This document shows positions 32,435 through 41,455 of a stretch of 64,000 nucleotides of DNA, one piece after another. How positions within the stretch are numbered: position 1 is the stretch's first letter; every line of letters starts with the position of its first letter. Position numbers and translations under genes: made by a program. The notes under the pieces were generated by a model. It was not told the DNA's origin, ran no database searches, and saw nothing but the letters and a program-made list of their open reading frames with translations. The DNA is from Geodermatophilus saharensis (GTDB taxonomy: Bacteria > Actinomycetota > Actinomycetes > Mycobacteriales > Geodermatophilaceae). Location of the stretch: the NCBI RefSeq assembly GCF_900188205.1, contig NZ_FZOH01000004.1, forward strand, positions 310,001 to 374,000, in the 5' to 3' direction.

Positions 32435-33000
32435 TCAGGCCGCCGCGGCCACCGCGGTCATGGGTGCCGGCCGGCCGAGCCGGACGCCGACGGCGGCGAC
32501 GACGCTGACCGCACCCAGCAGGGCCAGCGCGGCGCCGGGGCCGCCGAGGGCGCCGCTGACCGCGAGGACGGCCAGCGGGCAGACGAACTGGCCGACGAAC
32601 AGCGCCGAGGTCCACACCCCGGTGGCCCGGCCGCGCTGCTCGAAGGTCAGCGAGCCCAGCGCCCAGGAGAGCATCGAGGGCAGCAGCAGGCCGTTGCCCA
32701 GGCCGGTCACCACCGCGGCGACGACGACGGCGGGGACGGCGTCGGCGAACCCGAGGCCGAGCAGGCCGGCGCCGGAGAGGGCGAAGGCGGCAGGCACGGT
32801 CACCGCCGGGCCGAGCCGCGCCAGCCGGCCGAAGGAGAACGCCCCGACGGCGGTGCCCAGCGAGCCGATGGCGCTGATCGCCCCGATGGCGCCGGTGGAC
32901 TCCACGCCGATCGCGTCCAGCGTGAACGACAGCTCGACGACGAGGACGTAGAACACCAGGCCGGGAAGTGTCAGGACGCCGGCCCCGGAGCGGAGATCAC
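32435..33000 (-). pseudogene. Truncated MFS transporter, C-terminal half only
   Basis: The frame encodes about 185 residues that match the second half of an MFS protein: six hydrophobic helices beginning VLTLPGLVFYVLVVELSFTLDAIG, with FGRLARLGPAVTVP and FEQRGRATGVWTSALFVGQ loops. The first six helices are absent; upstream lies the end of a LysR gene. The only start codon (GTG at 32956) falls inside the first helix. A functional 12-helix carrier would need about 400 residues. This is a remnant left by a deletion whose junction is near 33000. Confidence 0.7.
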
Positions 33001-33959
33001 TTCCCCGGAGGTGCGGTATCAGTCAGGTCGATGCCCTCCCGCGCGCGGGCCGAGACGGCGAGCTCGGCGGCCCGTGAGACGACGTCGCGCAGGTAGCGGT
33101 GCTCGGGGTCGTCGTCGTAGACCGGGTGCCACCACATGGCCTCCACCAGCGGGCCGGCCTCGAACGGCGGTGGCAGCGCGCGGACGCCCGACCCCAGCGG
33201 CAGCAGGTCGACCAGCCGGCGCTGCAGCAGCGCGATGCGGTCGCTGCCGGCGACCAGCGCGGGCACGGTGAGGAAGTCCTCGTTGACCACCTGCACGCGC
33301 GGCTCGATGCCGAGCTGGCGCATCTGCCGCGCGGCCGGGGTGGACGCCGTCTGCCCGTGGTAGGTGGCCACCCACGGCAGCGTCTCGAGGTCCTCGACGG
33401 TCAGCCCGCGCTCGGCGACGGGGTTGTCGGTGGCCACCACGCAGACCCACTCGTCGCGGTAGAGGTCGCGGTGGGACAGGTCGGAGACGAACCCGTGCGG
33501 CAGCAGCAGCAGGTCGGTGGTCAGCAGCACCTGGTGGGCGCTGTCGACGACCGCCGGGGAGTGCGGGGTCAGCCGCAGCCGGGTGCGCGGCGCCTCCTCG
33601 GCGAGCAGGGCGGCGAGGGTGTCGCCGAGGACGACGACCACGTAGTCGCTGACCAGCACGGAGAACTCGCGCGACGACGACGCCGGGTCGAAGCCCGGCT
33701 GGGCGGTGAACACCCGCTCGACGCCGGCCAGCGCCACCCGCACCAGCTCGCGCAGCTGCACGGCCAGCGGTGTGAGCCGGTAGTCGTTGCCCACGCGGGT
33801 GAGCAGCTCGTCGCCGAAGTGGCGGCGCAGCCGGGCCAGCGACGCCGACAGCGCCGGCTGCGACAGCCCCATCTGCGCGGCGGCGCGGGTGACGCTGCGC
33901 TGGGTCAGCAGCGCGTCGAGGGACACGAGCAGGTTGAGGTCCAGACTCGCGAGGTTCAC
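32997..33959 (-). CDS. LysR family transcriptional regulator of the catabolic operon
   Basis: A 320-residue LysR protein. The HTH is LLVSLDALLTQRSVTRAAAQMGLSQPALSASLARLRRHFGDELL, and the effector domain follows from FSVLVSDYVVVVLGD. The pattern resembles NodD/LinR-type LysR proteins that respond to aromatic compounds. The GTG at 33959 was chosen at the start of the HTH similarity; the much longer frame upstream is antisense to the operon. It is divergent from the seven-gene operon and should activate it when the substrate or an intermediate is present. Confidence 0.9.
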   Translation of the reverse strand: MNLASLDLNLLVSLDALLTQRSVTRAAAQMGLSQPALSASLARLRRHFGDELLTRVGNDYRLTPLAVQLRELVRVALAGVERVFTAQPGFDPASSSREFSVLVSDYVVVVLGDTLAALLAEEAPRTRLRLTPHSPAVVDSAHQVLLTTDLLLLPHGFVSDLSHRDLYRDEWVCVVATDNPVAERGLTVEDLETLPWVATYHGQTASTPAARQMRQLGIEPRVQVVNEDFLTVPALVAGSDRIALLQRRLVDLLPLGSGVRALPPPFEAGPLVEAMWWHPVYDDDPEHRYLRDVVSRAAELAVSARAREGIDLTDTAPPGK

Positions 33960-33964
33960 CAGCC

Positions 33965-33982
33965 GACGGTATCGGCGCCGTC
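33965..33982. promoter_or_regulatory. Candidate LysR box
   Basis: GACGG and CCGTC are exact inverted repeats eight bases apart, right beside the LysR start in the 105-base divergent gap. LysR sites are typically such short interrupted palindromes. Confidence 0.4.
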
Positions 33983-34064
33983 TATGACCCCCATCAGACA
34001 TCTCGTCTTCCCGGGCGGCCCCGCCTCCCCGACCGTGGTGGGCGTTCCCACGAGGAGGACCCGA

Positions 34065-35087
34065 GTGCCCGACCGCCCGTACCTGGACCCCGCCGACCTC
34101 GACCGCGCCGACCCCGAGAGCGCGATCGCCGCGGCGGCGAAGCGGTGCTCCAACTGGGGCCGCTGGGGCGCCGACGACGTGCTCGGCACGCTGAACTTCC
34201 TCGACGACGCCAAGCGCGCCGAGGGTGCGCGGCTGGTGCGCCGGGGCGCGGCCTTCTCGCTGTCGCAGCGGTTCGACGCCGACGGCCCGCAGAAGGGCTG
34301 GCGGCGCCGGACCAACCCGGTGCACACGATGCTCGACACCGGCACCGACGCCGAGCGCGGCGTGCAGGGCTTCCCGCACGGCATCGGCGGCGCCGACGAC
34401 GTGATCGCCATGCCGCTGCAGGCGAGCACCCAGTGGGACGGCCTCGGGCACATCTTCGACCACGGCGACGCCTGGAACGGCCGCCGCGCCGGCGACGTCG
34501 TCACCAGCCTCGGCGACGCCGTCACCGGCATCGAGACCGTCGCCGACCGCATCGCCGGCCGCGGCGTGCTCCTCGACGTCGGCCGCGCGGTCGGCGAGCA
34601 GTTCGGCACGCCCGGCGAGCTCCCCGACGGGTTCGCCATCACCCCCGCGCACCTGGAGGCGACCATCGCCGCCCAGGGCGCCGGCGCCCGGGTCGGCCGC
34701 GGCGACCTGCTGCTCGTGCGCACCGGGCAGCTCACCCGCGCCCGCCGCTCGGTCGCCGCCGGCACCGGCTGGGGCGACTACGCCGGAGGCCCCGCGCCGG
34801 GCCTGAGCTTCACCGCCGCCGACTGGCTGCACGCCACCGAGATCGCCGGCGTCGCCACCGACACCTGGGGCTTCGAGGTGCGGCCCAACGAGTTCGACGT
34901 CGCCTTCCAGCCGCTGCACCAGGTCGCCATCCCGCACATCGGCCTGTTCCTCGGCGAGCTGTGGGACCTCGACGCGCTGGCGGCCGACTGCGCCGCCGAC
35001 GGCGTGTGGGAGTTCTTCCTCACCGCCGCACCCCTGCCCGTGACCGGCGCCGTCGGCGCCCCGGTCAACCCGCTCGCCGTCAAGTAG
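34065..35087 (+). CDS. Cyclase family protein (kynurenine-formamidase-like metal hydrolase)
   Basis: A 340-residue protein of the putative cyclase superfamily (PF04199). The metal-binding region corresponds to ASTQWDGLGHIFDHG, close to the family's H-x-G-T-H-x-D-x-P-x-H pattern but with Gln-Trp in place of the first ligands. RGVLLDVGRA, GDLLLVRTG and FTAADWLHATEIAGVATDTWGFE are also typical. It may hydrolyse a lactone, amide or ring-fission product. The GTG at 34065 has GAGGAGGAC upstream. First gene of the operon; ten bases separate it from the monooxygenase. Confidence 0.87.
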   Translation: MPDRPYLDPADLDRADPESAIAAAAKRCSNWGRWGADDVLGTLNFLDDAKRAEGARLVRRGAAFSLSQRFDADGPQKGWRRRTNPVHTMLDTGTDAERGVQGFPHGIGGADDVIAMPLQASTQWDGLGHIFDHGDAWNGRRAGDVVTSLGDAVTGIETVADRIAGRGVLLDVGRAVGEQFGTPGELPDGFAITPAHLEATIAAQGAGARVGRGDLLLVRTGQLTRARRSVAAGTGWGDYAGGPAPGLSFTAADWLHATEIAGVATDTWGFEVRPNEFDVAFQPLHQVAIPHIGLFLGELWDLDALAADCAADGVWEFFLTAAPLPVTGAVGAPVNPLAVK

Positions 35088-35097
35088 GAGCCGAGAG

Positions 35098-36228
35098 ATG
35101 CCCGCCGTCAGCAACGTCCTGGTCGTCGGTGCCGGCCTCGCCGGCGCCGCCACCGCCATCCGGCTGGCCGAGGCCGGCGTCGCCGTCGACCTCGTCGAGA
35201 TCAAGCCCGAGGTCGGCGCCCTCGGCTCCGGCATCACGCTGCAGGGCAACGCCCTGCGCGAGCTGCGCACCCTCGGCGTGTGGGAGCGGGTGTCGGCGGC
35301 CGGGTACGCCTTCGACGTCACCGGCATCCGGGCGCCCGACCCCGCCGGCACCGTGATCGCGGAGATCCCCGACGCGAAGACGGGCGGCCCGGACCTGCCC
35401 GCCGTGATGGGGATGTCCCGCCCGGAGCTGGCGCGCATCCTCACCGACCGCGCCGCCGAGGTCGGCGTCAAGGTCCGGTTCGGGACGACGCACACCGACC
35501 TGCGGCAGGACGCGACCGGCGTCGACGTCACCTTCGCCGACGGCTCGGCCGGCCGCTACGACCTCGTCGTCGGCGCGGACGGGCTGCGCTCCTGGACCCG
35601 CCGGGCACTGGGCATCGAGCTGGAGACGACGCCGGTCGGCATGGGCATCTGGCGCGCGTTCGGCCCGCGGCCGGCGAGCGTGACCCGCACCGACCTCTAC
35701 TACGGCGGCCCGTCGTTCATCGCCGGCTACTGCCCCACCGGCGAGGACTCGCTCTACGCCTACGTCGTCGAGCCGGCGCAGGACCGCTCCACGCTCACGC
35801 CCGAGGAGCAGCTGGCCACCATGCGCGAGCTCGCCGCGGCCTACCACGGTCCCTGGGACGACGTCCGCGAGACGCTCACCGACCCGTCCCGGGTGAACTA
35901 CACCTGGTTCGAGACCCACGTGCTGCCCGCCCCGTGGAACCGCGGCCGCGTGGTGCTCGTCGGCGACGCGGCGCACACCTGCCCGCCCACCATCGCCCAG
36001 GGCGGCGCGCAGGCACTCGAGGACGCCTACGCGCTCACCGACCTGCTGCTCACCCGGTCCGCGCTCGACCAGGACCTGTGGGACGCCTTCACCGCCCGCC
36101 GCTTCGACCGGGCCAGGACCGTCGTCGACGCGTCCAACCAGCTCGCCCGGTGGCAGCTCGACCACGTGCAGGGCGACATCCCGGGCCTCATGCGCTCGAT
36201 CGCCCAGCTCGTCTCCCAGCCCGCCTGA
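35098..36228 (+). CDS. FAD-dependent aromatic monooxygenase
   Basis: A 376-residue single-component flavoprotein hydroxylase of the salicylate/3-hydroxybenzoate hydroxylase type. It would use NADH or NADPH and oxygen to add a hydroxyl group to an aromatic ring. GAGLAGAATAIRLAEAG is the FAD-binding GxGxxG start, YDLVVGADGLRSWTR the DG motif, and VVLVGDAAHTCPPTIAQGGAQALEDAYAL the GD motif. The ATG at 35098 has GTAGGAGCC upstream. It lies between a cyclase and a ring-cleavage dioxygenase, so it probably makes the diphenol that the next enzyme opens. Confidence 0.92.
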   Translation: MPAVSNVLVVGAGLAGAATAIRLAEAGVAVDLVEIKPEVGALGSGITLQGNALRELRTLGVWERVSAAGYAFDVTGIRAPDPAGTVIAEIPDAKTGGPDLPAVMGMSRPELARILTDRAAEVGVKVRFGTTHTDLRQDATGVDVTFADGSAGRYDLVVGADGLRSWTRRALGIELETTPVGMGIWRAFGPRPASVTRTDLYYGGPSFIAGYCPTGEDSLYAYVVEPAQDRSTLTPEEQLATMRELAAAYHGPWDDVRETLTDPSRVNYTWFETHVLPAPWNRGRVVLVGDAAHTCPPTIAQGGAQALEDAYALTDLLLTRSALDQDLWDAFTARRFDRARTVVDASNQLARWQLDHVQGDIPGLMRSIAQLVSQPA

Positions 36229-36262
36229 ACAGCCTTTGTCGCGATAAAGGCACCTCCTGGAG
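36229..36262. repeat. Intergenic repeat family 1, single degenerate unit
   Basis: GCCTTTGTCGCGATAAAGGC followed by ACCTCCTGG lies between the monooxygenase and dioxygenase genes. Here GCCTTT and AAAGGC form a closer inverted repeat. It breaks an otherwise tightly packed operon. Confidence 0.7.
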
Positions 36263-36268
36263 CACCTC

Positions 36269-37207
36269 ATGACCCAGCGCCTGATCACCCACCTGCGGCA
36301 CGTCGACCTCGCCGTGCCCGACCTGCGCACCCAGCAGGACTTCTTCACCCACACCTGGGGCCTCACCGCCGAGCACACCGACTCGGGCCTGACCTTCCTC
36401 GCCGCCGAGGGCAGCCCGGAGCAGTACGTCGTCCGGCTCCGGGAGTCCGCAGACAAGCGCATCGACCTCATCAGCTTCGGCGCGAAGGACCGGGCCGACG
36501 TCGACACCCTCGCCGGCACCCTGGCCCGGGACGGCGTGCAGCTGGTGCACGAGCCGCGCGACCTGCAGACCCCCGGCGGCGGCTACGGCTTCCGGTTCTT
36601 CGACAACGAGGGCCGCACCATCGAGATCAGCTCCGACGTCGCCGTGCGGCAGCACCGCCGGGTCGAGGAGGGCGAGTCGATCCCCGTGCGGCTGTCCCAC
36701 GTGGTGATCAACTCCGCCGACCCCGAGGGCACGCTGGCCTTCTACGAGCGGTACCTGGCGTTCTCGCTGTCGGACACGCTCATGCACCCCCGGATGGGGA
36801 ACATGATGTGGTTCCTGCGGACCAACGAGTGGCACCACTCGATGGCCATCGCCCGGGGCCCGCACGCCGCCCTGCACCACGCCTCCTTCGAGCTGCGCGG
36901 CATCGACGAGTACATGCGCGGCACCGGCCGGCTGCTGCGCCAGGGCGTCGAGAAGATCTGGGGCCCCGGCCGCCACCTGGCCGGCAACAACACCTTCAGC
37001 TACTTCCTCGACCCGCACGGCAACACCGTCGAGTACACGACCGAGCTCGAGACGATCGACGAGGACACCTGGCACCCGCACGTCTACGACTTCTCCAACC
37101 CGGAGGTGTCCGACCAGTGGGGCACGGCGAACGCCATGAACGAGTTCGTCGCCAAGAAGTCGTTCAACGACCCCGACAAGGGTCTGTTCGTCGCTCCTCC
37201 GGTCTGA
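36269..37207 (+). CDS. Extradiol (catechol 2,3-dioxygenase-like) ring-cleavage dioxygenase
   Basis: A 312-residue two-domain vicinal-oxygen-chelate enzyme. It opens a catecholic ring next to the hydroxyl pair using Fe(II) and O2. The iron ligands are all visible in the C-terminal domain: His144 (RLSHVVIN), His203 or His204 (LHHASFEL) and Glu255 (NTVEYTTEL). The N-terminal domain (HLRHVDLAVPDL) lacks metal ligands, as in the family. The stop overlaps the next ATG (TGATG). GGAG upstream of the ATG comes from the flanking repeat. Confidence 0.91.
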   Translation: MTQRLITHLRHVDLAVPDLRTQQDFFTHTWGLTAEHTDSGLTFLAAEGSPEQYVVRLRESADKRIDLISFGAKDRADVDTLAGTLARDGVQLVHEPRDLQTPGGGYGFRFFDNEGRTIEISSDVAVRQHRRVEEGESIPVRLSHVVINSADPEGTLAFYERYLAFSLSDTLMHPRMGNMMWFLRTNEWHHSMAIARGPHAALHHASFELRGIDEYMRGTGRLLRQGVEKIWGPGRHLAGNNTFSYFLDPHGNTVEYTTELETIDEDTWHPHVYDFSNPEVSDQWGTANAMNEFVAKKSFNDPDKGLFVAPPV

Positions 37208-38175
37208 TGCGGTTCGCCACCTGGGAGGCCGGCGGGGCCGTCTCCGCCGGCGTCGTGAGCGACGCCGGCCTGCACCCCCTGCCGGAGGGGACGACGGTCC
37301 TCGACCTGGTCCGGGCCGGGCTGCCGGCGGCGCTCGCGGCCGGCGAGGAGGCGCTGCGGGGGCCGGCCGTGCCGCTGGACGCCGTCCGGCTGCTGCCGCC
37401 GCTCGAGGCCCCCACGGTGCGCGACTTCGTCGCCTTCGAGGAGCACGTCGAGGGCGTCCGCAAGGCCATCGACGGGGTCGCCGGCGTGGTCGCCGAGTGG
37501 TACCAGGCGCCGACGTTCTACTTCACCAACCCCTATGCGCTCGTCGGCGCGCACGACGACGTCGCGGTGCCCCCGGGCTCGCAGCGGTTCGACTTCGAGC
37601 TCGAGGTCGCCGTCGTGGTCGGTCGCGACGGCGCCTCGCTCACCCCCGAGCAGGCGCGCGAGCACGTGTTCGGGTACACGGTCCTCAACGACTGGTCCGC
37701 CCGCGACCTGCAGGCCCGCGAGATGCGGGTCAACCTCGGCCCGGCCAAGGGCAAGGACTCTGCCACCACGCTCGGGCCGTGGCTGGTCACCGCCGACGAG
37801 CTCGAGCCCCACCGCGACGACGAGGGCTTCCTGGCCCTGGACATGCGGGTGAGCGTCAACGGCACCGAGGTCGGCCAGGACCTGCTGTCCAACATGGGCT
37901 GGCCGTTCGAGGAGCTCATCAGCTACGCCTCCCGCGGCACGCAGGTCCGCGCCGGCGACGTGCTCGGTTCGGGCACCTGCGGCAACGGCGGCTGCCTGGC
38001 CGAGCTGTGGGGCCGCCGCGGCGAGGCGGCCCCGCCTCCGCTGCAGCCGGGCGACGTCGTGGAGATGACCGTCGAGGGCATCGGCACCGTCCGCAACCGC
38101 GTCGTCGCCGGCGTCGACCTGCCGCCGGTGCGCGCCGCCCGGCCGCGCCCGCGCACCCGCACGCGCCCGACGTGA
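37207..38175 (+). CDS. Fumarylacetoacetate hydrolase family protein
   Basis: A 322-residue FAH-family enzyme, which in meta-cleavage pathways hydrolyses, isomerises or decarboxylates the ring-fission product. PTVRDFVAFEEHVEG is the N-terminal active-site region, then FELEVAVVVGRDG with the metal-binding Glu pair, VLNDWSARDLQAREM with the Asp, GPAKGKDSATTLGPWLVT with the Lys, and GSGTCGNGGCLAE. All the expected metal and catalytic residues are seen. Its start is coupled to the dioxygenase (TGATG) and its stop to the SDR (GTGA). Confidence 0.92.
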   Translation: MRFATWEAGGAVSAGVVSDAGLHPLPEGTTVLDLVRAGLPAALAAGEEALRGPAVPLDAVRLLPPLEAPTVRDFVAFEEHVEGVRKAIDGVAGVVAEWYQAPTFYFTNPYALVGAHDDVAVPPGSQRFDFELEVAVVVGRDGASLTPEQAREHVFGYTVLNDWSARDLQAREMRVNLGPAKGKDSATTLGPWLVTADELEPHRDDEGFLALDMRVSVNGTEVGQDLLSNMGWPFEELISYASRGTQVRAGDVLGSGTCGNGGCLAELWGRRGEAAPPPLQPGDVVEMTVEGIGTVRNRVVAGVDLPPVRAARPRPRTRTRPT

Positions 38176-38921
38176 GCCTCGCGGGAGCGGTCGTCGTGGT
38201 CACCGGCGCGGCCCAGGGCCAGGGCGCCGCGGAGGCCCGGTTGCTGGCCGCACAGGGCGCCGTCGTCGTCGCCACCGACGTGCTGGAGCACCCCGCCGAG
38301 GACCTCGGCGGCGCCGGCTACCGGCGGCTCGACGTCACCGACGCCGCCGGCTGGGCCGCACTCGCCGAGGACCTGGCGCGCGAGCACGGCCGGGTGCACG
38401 GGCTGGTGGCCAACGCCGGGATCACCTGGCGGGCACGGCTGGCCGACCTCGACCCCGCCGACCTCGCCCGGGTCACCGAGGTCAACGTGACCGGCACCCT
38501 GCTCGGCATCCAGGCGCTCACCCCGCTGATGACCGACGGCGGGTCGGTCGTGGTCGTCGGCTCGGTGGCCGCCCTGACCGGGCACTTCCCGGTGGCCTAC
38601 ACGGCGTCGAAGTGGGCGCTGCGCGGGCTGGCCAAGGCCGCCTGCCTGGAGCTCGGCCCGCGCGGCATCCGCGTCAACACGATCCACCCCGGCTACGTCG
38701 AGACGCCGATGACCGCCTCGGCCGCACCGGCGTTCCGCGCCGCCAACGTCGCCGAGACCCCCCTCGGCCGCACCGGCACCGTCGACGAGGTCGCGCCCCT
38801 GGTCGCCTTCCTCCTCGGCGACGGCGCCTCGTTCATCACCGGCGCCGAGATCCCCGTCGACGGCGGGATGACCGCCCACGGCGGCGTGAAGTCCATCAGC
38901 GACGCCGTCCGCACTGCCTGA
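38172..38921 (+). CDS. SDR family oxidoreductase
   Basis: A 249-residue short-chain dehydrogenase. TGAAQGQGAAEARLLAAQG is the NAD-binding start, ANAGIT the second motif, SVAALTG supplies the Ser, and YTASK the Tyr and Lys. PVDGGMTAHGG near the end matches the group acting on diols and ketones. In this operon it may oxidise a hydroxylated intermediate before or after ring cleavage. GTG 38172 overlaps the stop of the FAA-hydrolase gene. Confidence 0.91.
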   Translation: MSLAGAVVVVTGAAQGQGAAEARLLAAQGAVVVATDVLEHPAEDLGGAGYRRLDVTDAAGWAALAEDLAREHGRVHGLVANAGITWRARLADLDPADLARVTEVNVTGTLLGIQALTPLMTDGGSVVVVGSVAALTGHFPVAYTASKWALRGLAKAACLELGPRGIRVNTIHPGYVETPMTASAAPAFRAANVAETPLGRTGTVDEVAPLVAFLLGDGASFITGAEIPVDGGMTAHGGVKSISDAVRTA

Positions 38922-38932
38922 GAGGAACTCCC

Positions 38933-40123
38933 GTGTTCGAGTACTTCCCCACCGGCCCCTACACCTGGAACCTCAGCGTGGTCGCCACGCTGAACTCCGG
39001 CGGGCTGATCGACGAGGTCGACCGCGCCTGCCGGCCGATCAAGGACGCCGCGAACGCCGGTGAGGACGCCGGCACGCCGGACTTCCTGCGCGCCTGGACC
39101 GCGCTGACCGACCAGCTCGTCGCGCAGGCGGAGGCCGCCGAGAAGGCGGGGCACGTGCGCACCGCCGGGCAGCTGTGGTTCCGCGCGTCGAACTACCTCG
39201 CCCAGGCAGAGCGGATGCTGGCCCACTCGGACCCGGACCGGGTGCCCACCTACCGGCGGATGCTGGAGATCGCGCAGAAGGCCTTCGACACGCACAGCCC
39301 GCGGGTGTCCCGGGTGGCGGTCCCCTACGAGGGGACGACGCTGCCGGCCTACTTCTCGCAGGCGCCGGCCGCCGACGACGGCCCGGTGCCGGTGGTCGTG
39401 CTGGTCAACGGGCTGGACTCCACCAAGGAGCACATGTACGCCTCCGACCACTGGGAGGAGCTGGCCGCCCGCGGCATCTCCTGCCTGATGCTCGACCAGC
39501 CCGGCACCGGTGAGTCGCTGCGGCTGCAGGGGCTGACCGCCCGGGTGGACACCGAGGCCTGGGCGAGCTCGTGCGTCGACTGGCTCGAGACCCGCGCCGA
39601 CGTCGACGCCGACCGCATCGGCATCGTCGGGTGGTCGCTGGGCGGCTACTACGCGCCGCGCGCCGCGGCGTTCGAGAAGCGGTTCGCCCTCTGCGTGGCC
39701 TGGGGCGCCAACCACGACTGGGGTGCGGTGCAGCGCCGCCGCCGGCAGCGCGAGGGCGAGCGCCCGGTCCCCCACTACTGGGAGCACGTGCTGTGGGTGT
39801 GGGGGCAGGACGGCGACGAGAACGACCTCGACGGCTTCCTCGACTTCGCCGACCAGGTCACCCTCGAGGGCGTCGTCGAGCAGATCACCGTGCCGTTCCT
39901 CGTCGCCCACGGCGCCAACGACCGGCAGATCCCGCTGGAGATGGCGCACCGCTCCTACGAGCAGGCGGTGAACTCCCCCAAGCGCGAGCTGCGGGTGTTC
40001 ACCCCCGAGGAGGGCGCCACCGAGCACATCGGCCTGGACCACCTGCCGTACGTGAGCACCTTCATCGCCGACTGGGTCGCCGACACCTTCGCCGAGCTGG
40101 GCCGCCGGGGGGCGGCGTCGTGA
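38933..40123 (+). CDS. Alpha/beta hydrolase related to C-C bond hydrolases (DHPON hydrolase/FrsA-like)
   Basis: A 396-residue protein with a helical N-terminal cap of about 140 residues (LIDEVDRACRPIKD, AGQLWFRASNYLAQAERML) and a C-terminal alpha/beta hydrolase. The nucleophile elbow is GWSLGG with Ser235, the acid is in VAHGANDRQIP and the His in ATEHIGLDH. This architecture is that of 2,6-dihydroxypseudooxynicotine hydrolase and FrsA-like esterases, which split C-C bonds next to activated rings. It could cleave the ring-fission product or a side chain. GAGAGGAACTCCC precedes the GTG. Confidence 0.88.
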   Translation: MFEYFPTGPYTWNLSVVATLNSGGLIDEVDRACRPIKDAANAGEDAGTPDFLRAWTALTDQLVAQAEAAEKAGHVRTAGQLWFRASNYLAQAERMLAHSDPDRVPTYRRMLEIAQKAFDTHSPRVSRVAVPYEGTTLPAYFSQAPAADDGPVPVVVLVNGLDSTKEHMYASDHWEELAARGISCLMLDQPGTGESLRLQGLTARVDTEAWASSCVDWLETRADVDADRIGIVGWSLGGYYAPRAAAFEKRFALCVAWGANHDWGAVQRRRRQREGERPVPHYWEHVLWVWGQDGDENDLDGFLDFADQVTLEGVVEQITVPFLVAHGANDRQIPLEMAHRSYEQAVNSPKRELRVFTPEEGATEHIGLDHLPYVSTFIADWVADTFAELGRRGAAS

Positions 40124-40521
40124 GCATGCTGTTCGTCAAGCTGCCCGTGCGGGACCTGGCGGCGGCGCGGGCGTTCTACGAGGCGCTGGGCTTCCGCGTC
40201 GAGGAGACCTCCTCCGACGAGGGCGAGGCCGCGGTGGTCCTCGGCGACGAGCAGGTGCTGTCGCTGCACACGCGCGAGCGGTTCGCCGCGCTGCTGCCCG
40301 GAGAGGCGGGCGACCCCGCGCAGGCACCGACCGCGGTGCACGCCCTGACCGCCGACGGCCGGGCGCAGGTCGACGAGCTGCTGGCCCGCGCGGCGGCCGC
40401 CGGTGGCCGGCCGGGCCGGCCCGCACGCGAGGAGGACGCCCGCTACACCGGCAGCTTCGCCGACCCGGACGGCAACGTCTGGGAGGTCGTCTGGATCGAC
40501 CAGCTGCACGTCGTCAACTGA
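40120..40521 (+). CDS. VOC family (glyoxalase-like) protein
   Basis: A 133-residue single VOC protein (two beta-alpha-beta-beta-beta units). MLFVKLPVRDLAAARAFYEALGF is the typical opening, and FADPDGNVWEVVWID the second half. This variety is often annotated as a lactoylglutathione-lyase relative but rarely has that activity. GTG 40120 overlaps the stop of the previous gene; an ATG at 40126 is an equal choice. It is the last gene of the operon and may be a third ring-handling or binding protein. Confidence 0.87.
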   Translation: MSMLFVKLPVRDLAAARAFYEALGFRVEETSSDEGEAAVVLGDEQVLSLHTRERFAALLPGEAGDPAQAPTAVHALTADGRAQVDELLARAAAAGGRPGRPAREEDARYTGSFADPDGNVWEVVWIDQLHVVN

Positions 40522-40574
40522 GGGCGGCGCGTCCCGACGTCGGCGGAGGGCCGGAGGTGCCGGGTGTCGGGCGC

Positions 40575-41452
40575 TCAGGCGACCTGGAACGAGCGCCGGG
40601 CCAGGCCCAGGAAGAAGCCGTCGATCGCGGTGGTGACGCCGGCGGTCGGGTCGGTGGCGGCGCCGAGGGTGACGAACAGCGGCGTGAAGTGCTCCACGGT
40701 CGGGTGGGCGTAGCGCAGCCCGGGCGCCCGCAGCCGGAACCGCGCCAGCTCCTCGACGTCGCCGCGGTCGAGGGCGTCGGCGGCCCAGGCGTCGAAGTCC
40801 GCCGACCAGCCCGGGACGAGGTCCGGCCGGTGCCAGTCCACGTAGGGCAGGCCGTGGGTCATGAACCCCGACCCGACGACGAGCACGCCCTGCTCGCGCA
40901 GCGGGCGCAGCCGCTCCCCCAGCGCGAGCAGCGTCGCCGTGTCGTGGGTGGGCAGGCTCAGCTGCAGGACCGGGACGTCGGCCTCCGGGTACATCACCTT
41001 GAGCGGCACCCAGGCGCCGTGGTCGAGACCCCGGCCGCGGTGCTCGTGCACGTGCGCGGTCTCCGCCAGCACCGCGAGCAGCTGCCGCGCCAGGTCGCCC
41101 GACTCCGGGGTGTCGTAGCGCATCCGGGAGTACATGGGGTCGAACCCGCCGAAGTCGTAGACCAGCCCGGTCGGCACGGTGCTGGTGACGCCGAGGGAGT
41201 CCGACTCCCAGTGCGCGCTGACGATCAGGACCGCGCGCGGCCGCGGCAGGCCGCGGGCCCACCCGGCGAGCTCGCGCATCCAGGCGGTGTCCTCGAACAG
41301 CGGCGGGGCGCCGTGGCTGAGGTACAGCGCCGGCAGCGGGCCGTCGTCGGGCGTCCAGGGCCGGTGCTCCCCAGGCCGGCGACGTGCCGCAGGTGCGCGG
41401 CGAAGGGGTGGCGGGGGTCGATCAGCGCGTCGGCTGCGGCGGTGGGGTGCAC
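40575..41452 (-). pseudogene. LigB-type extradiol dioxygenase (4,5-DOPA dioxygenase-like), frameshifted
   Basis: The body (frame ending at 40575) has all motifs of class III extradiol dioxygenases: YLSHGAPPLFED, VLIVSAHWE, DHGAWVPL and GFMTHGLPY with the metal His residues. The first 29 residues (HPTAAADALIDPRHPFAAHLRHVAG, GTG at 41452) are in a different frame. The two frames join if the run of four C at 41369-41372 were five (one G more on the coding strand), giving GLGEHRPWTPDDG. So this is a one-base deletion or a sequencing error. The GTG lies three bases after the ribA stop, so the genes are co-transcribed. Confidence 0.8.
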
Positions 41453-41455
41453 CGG

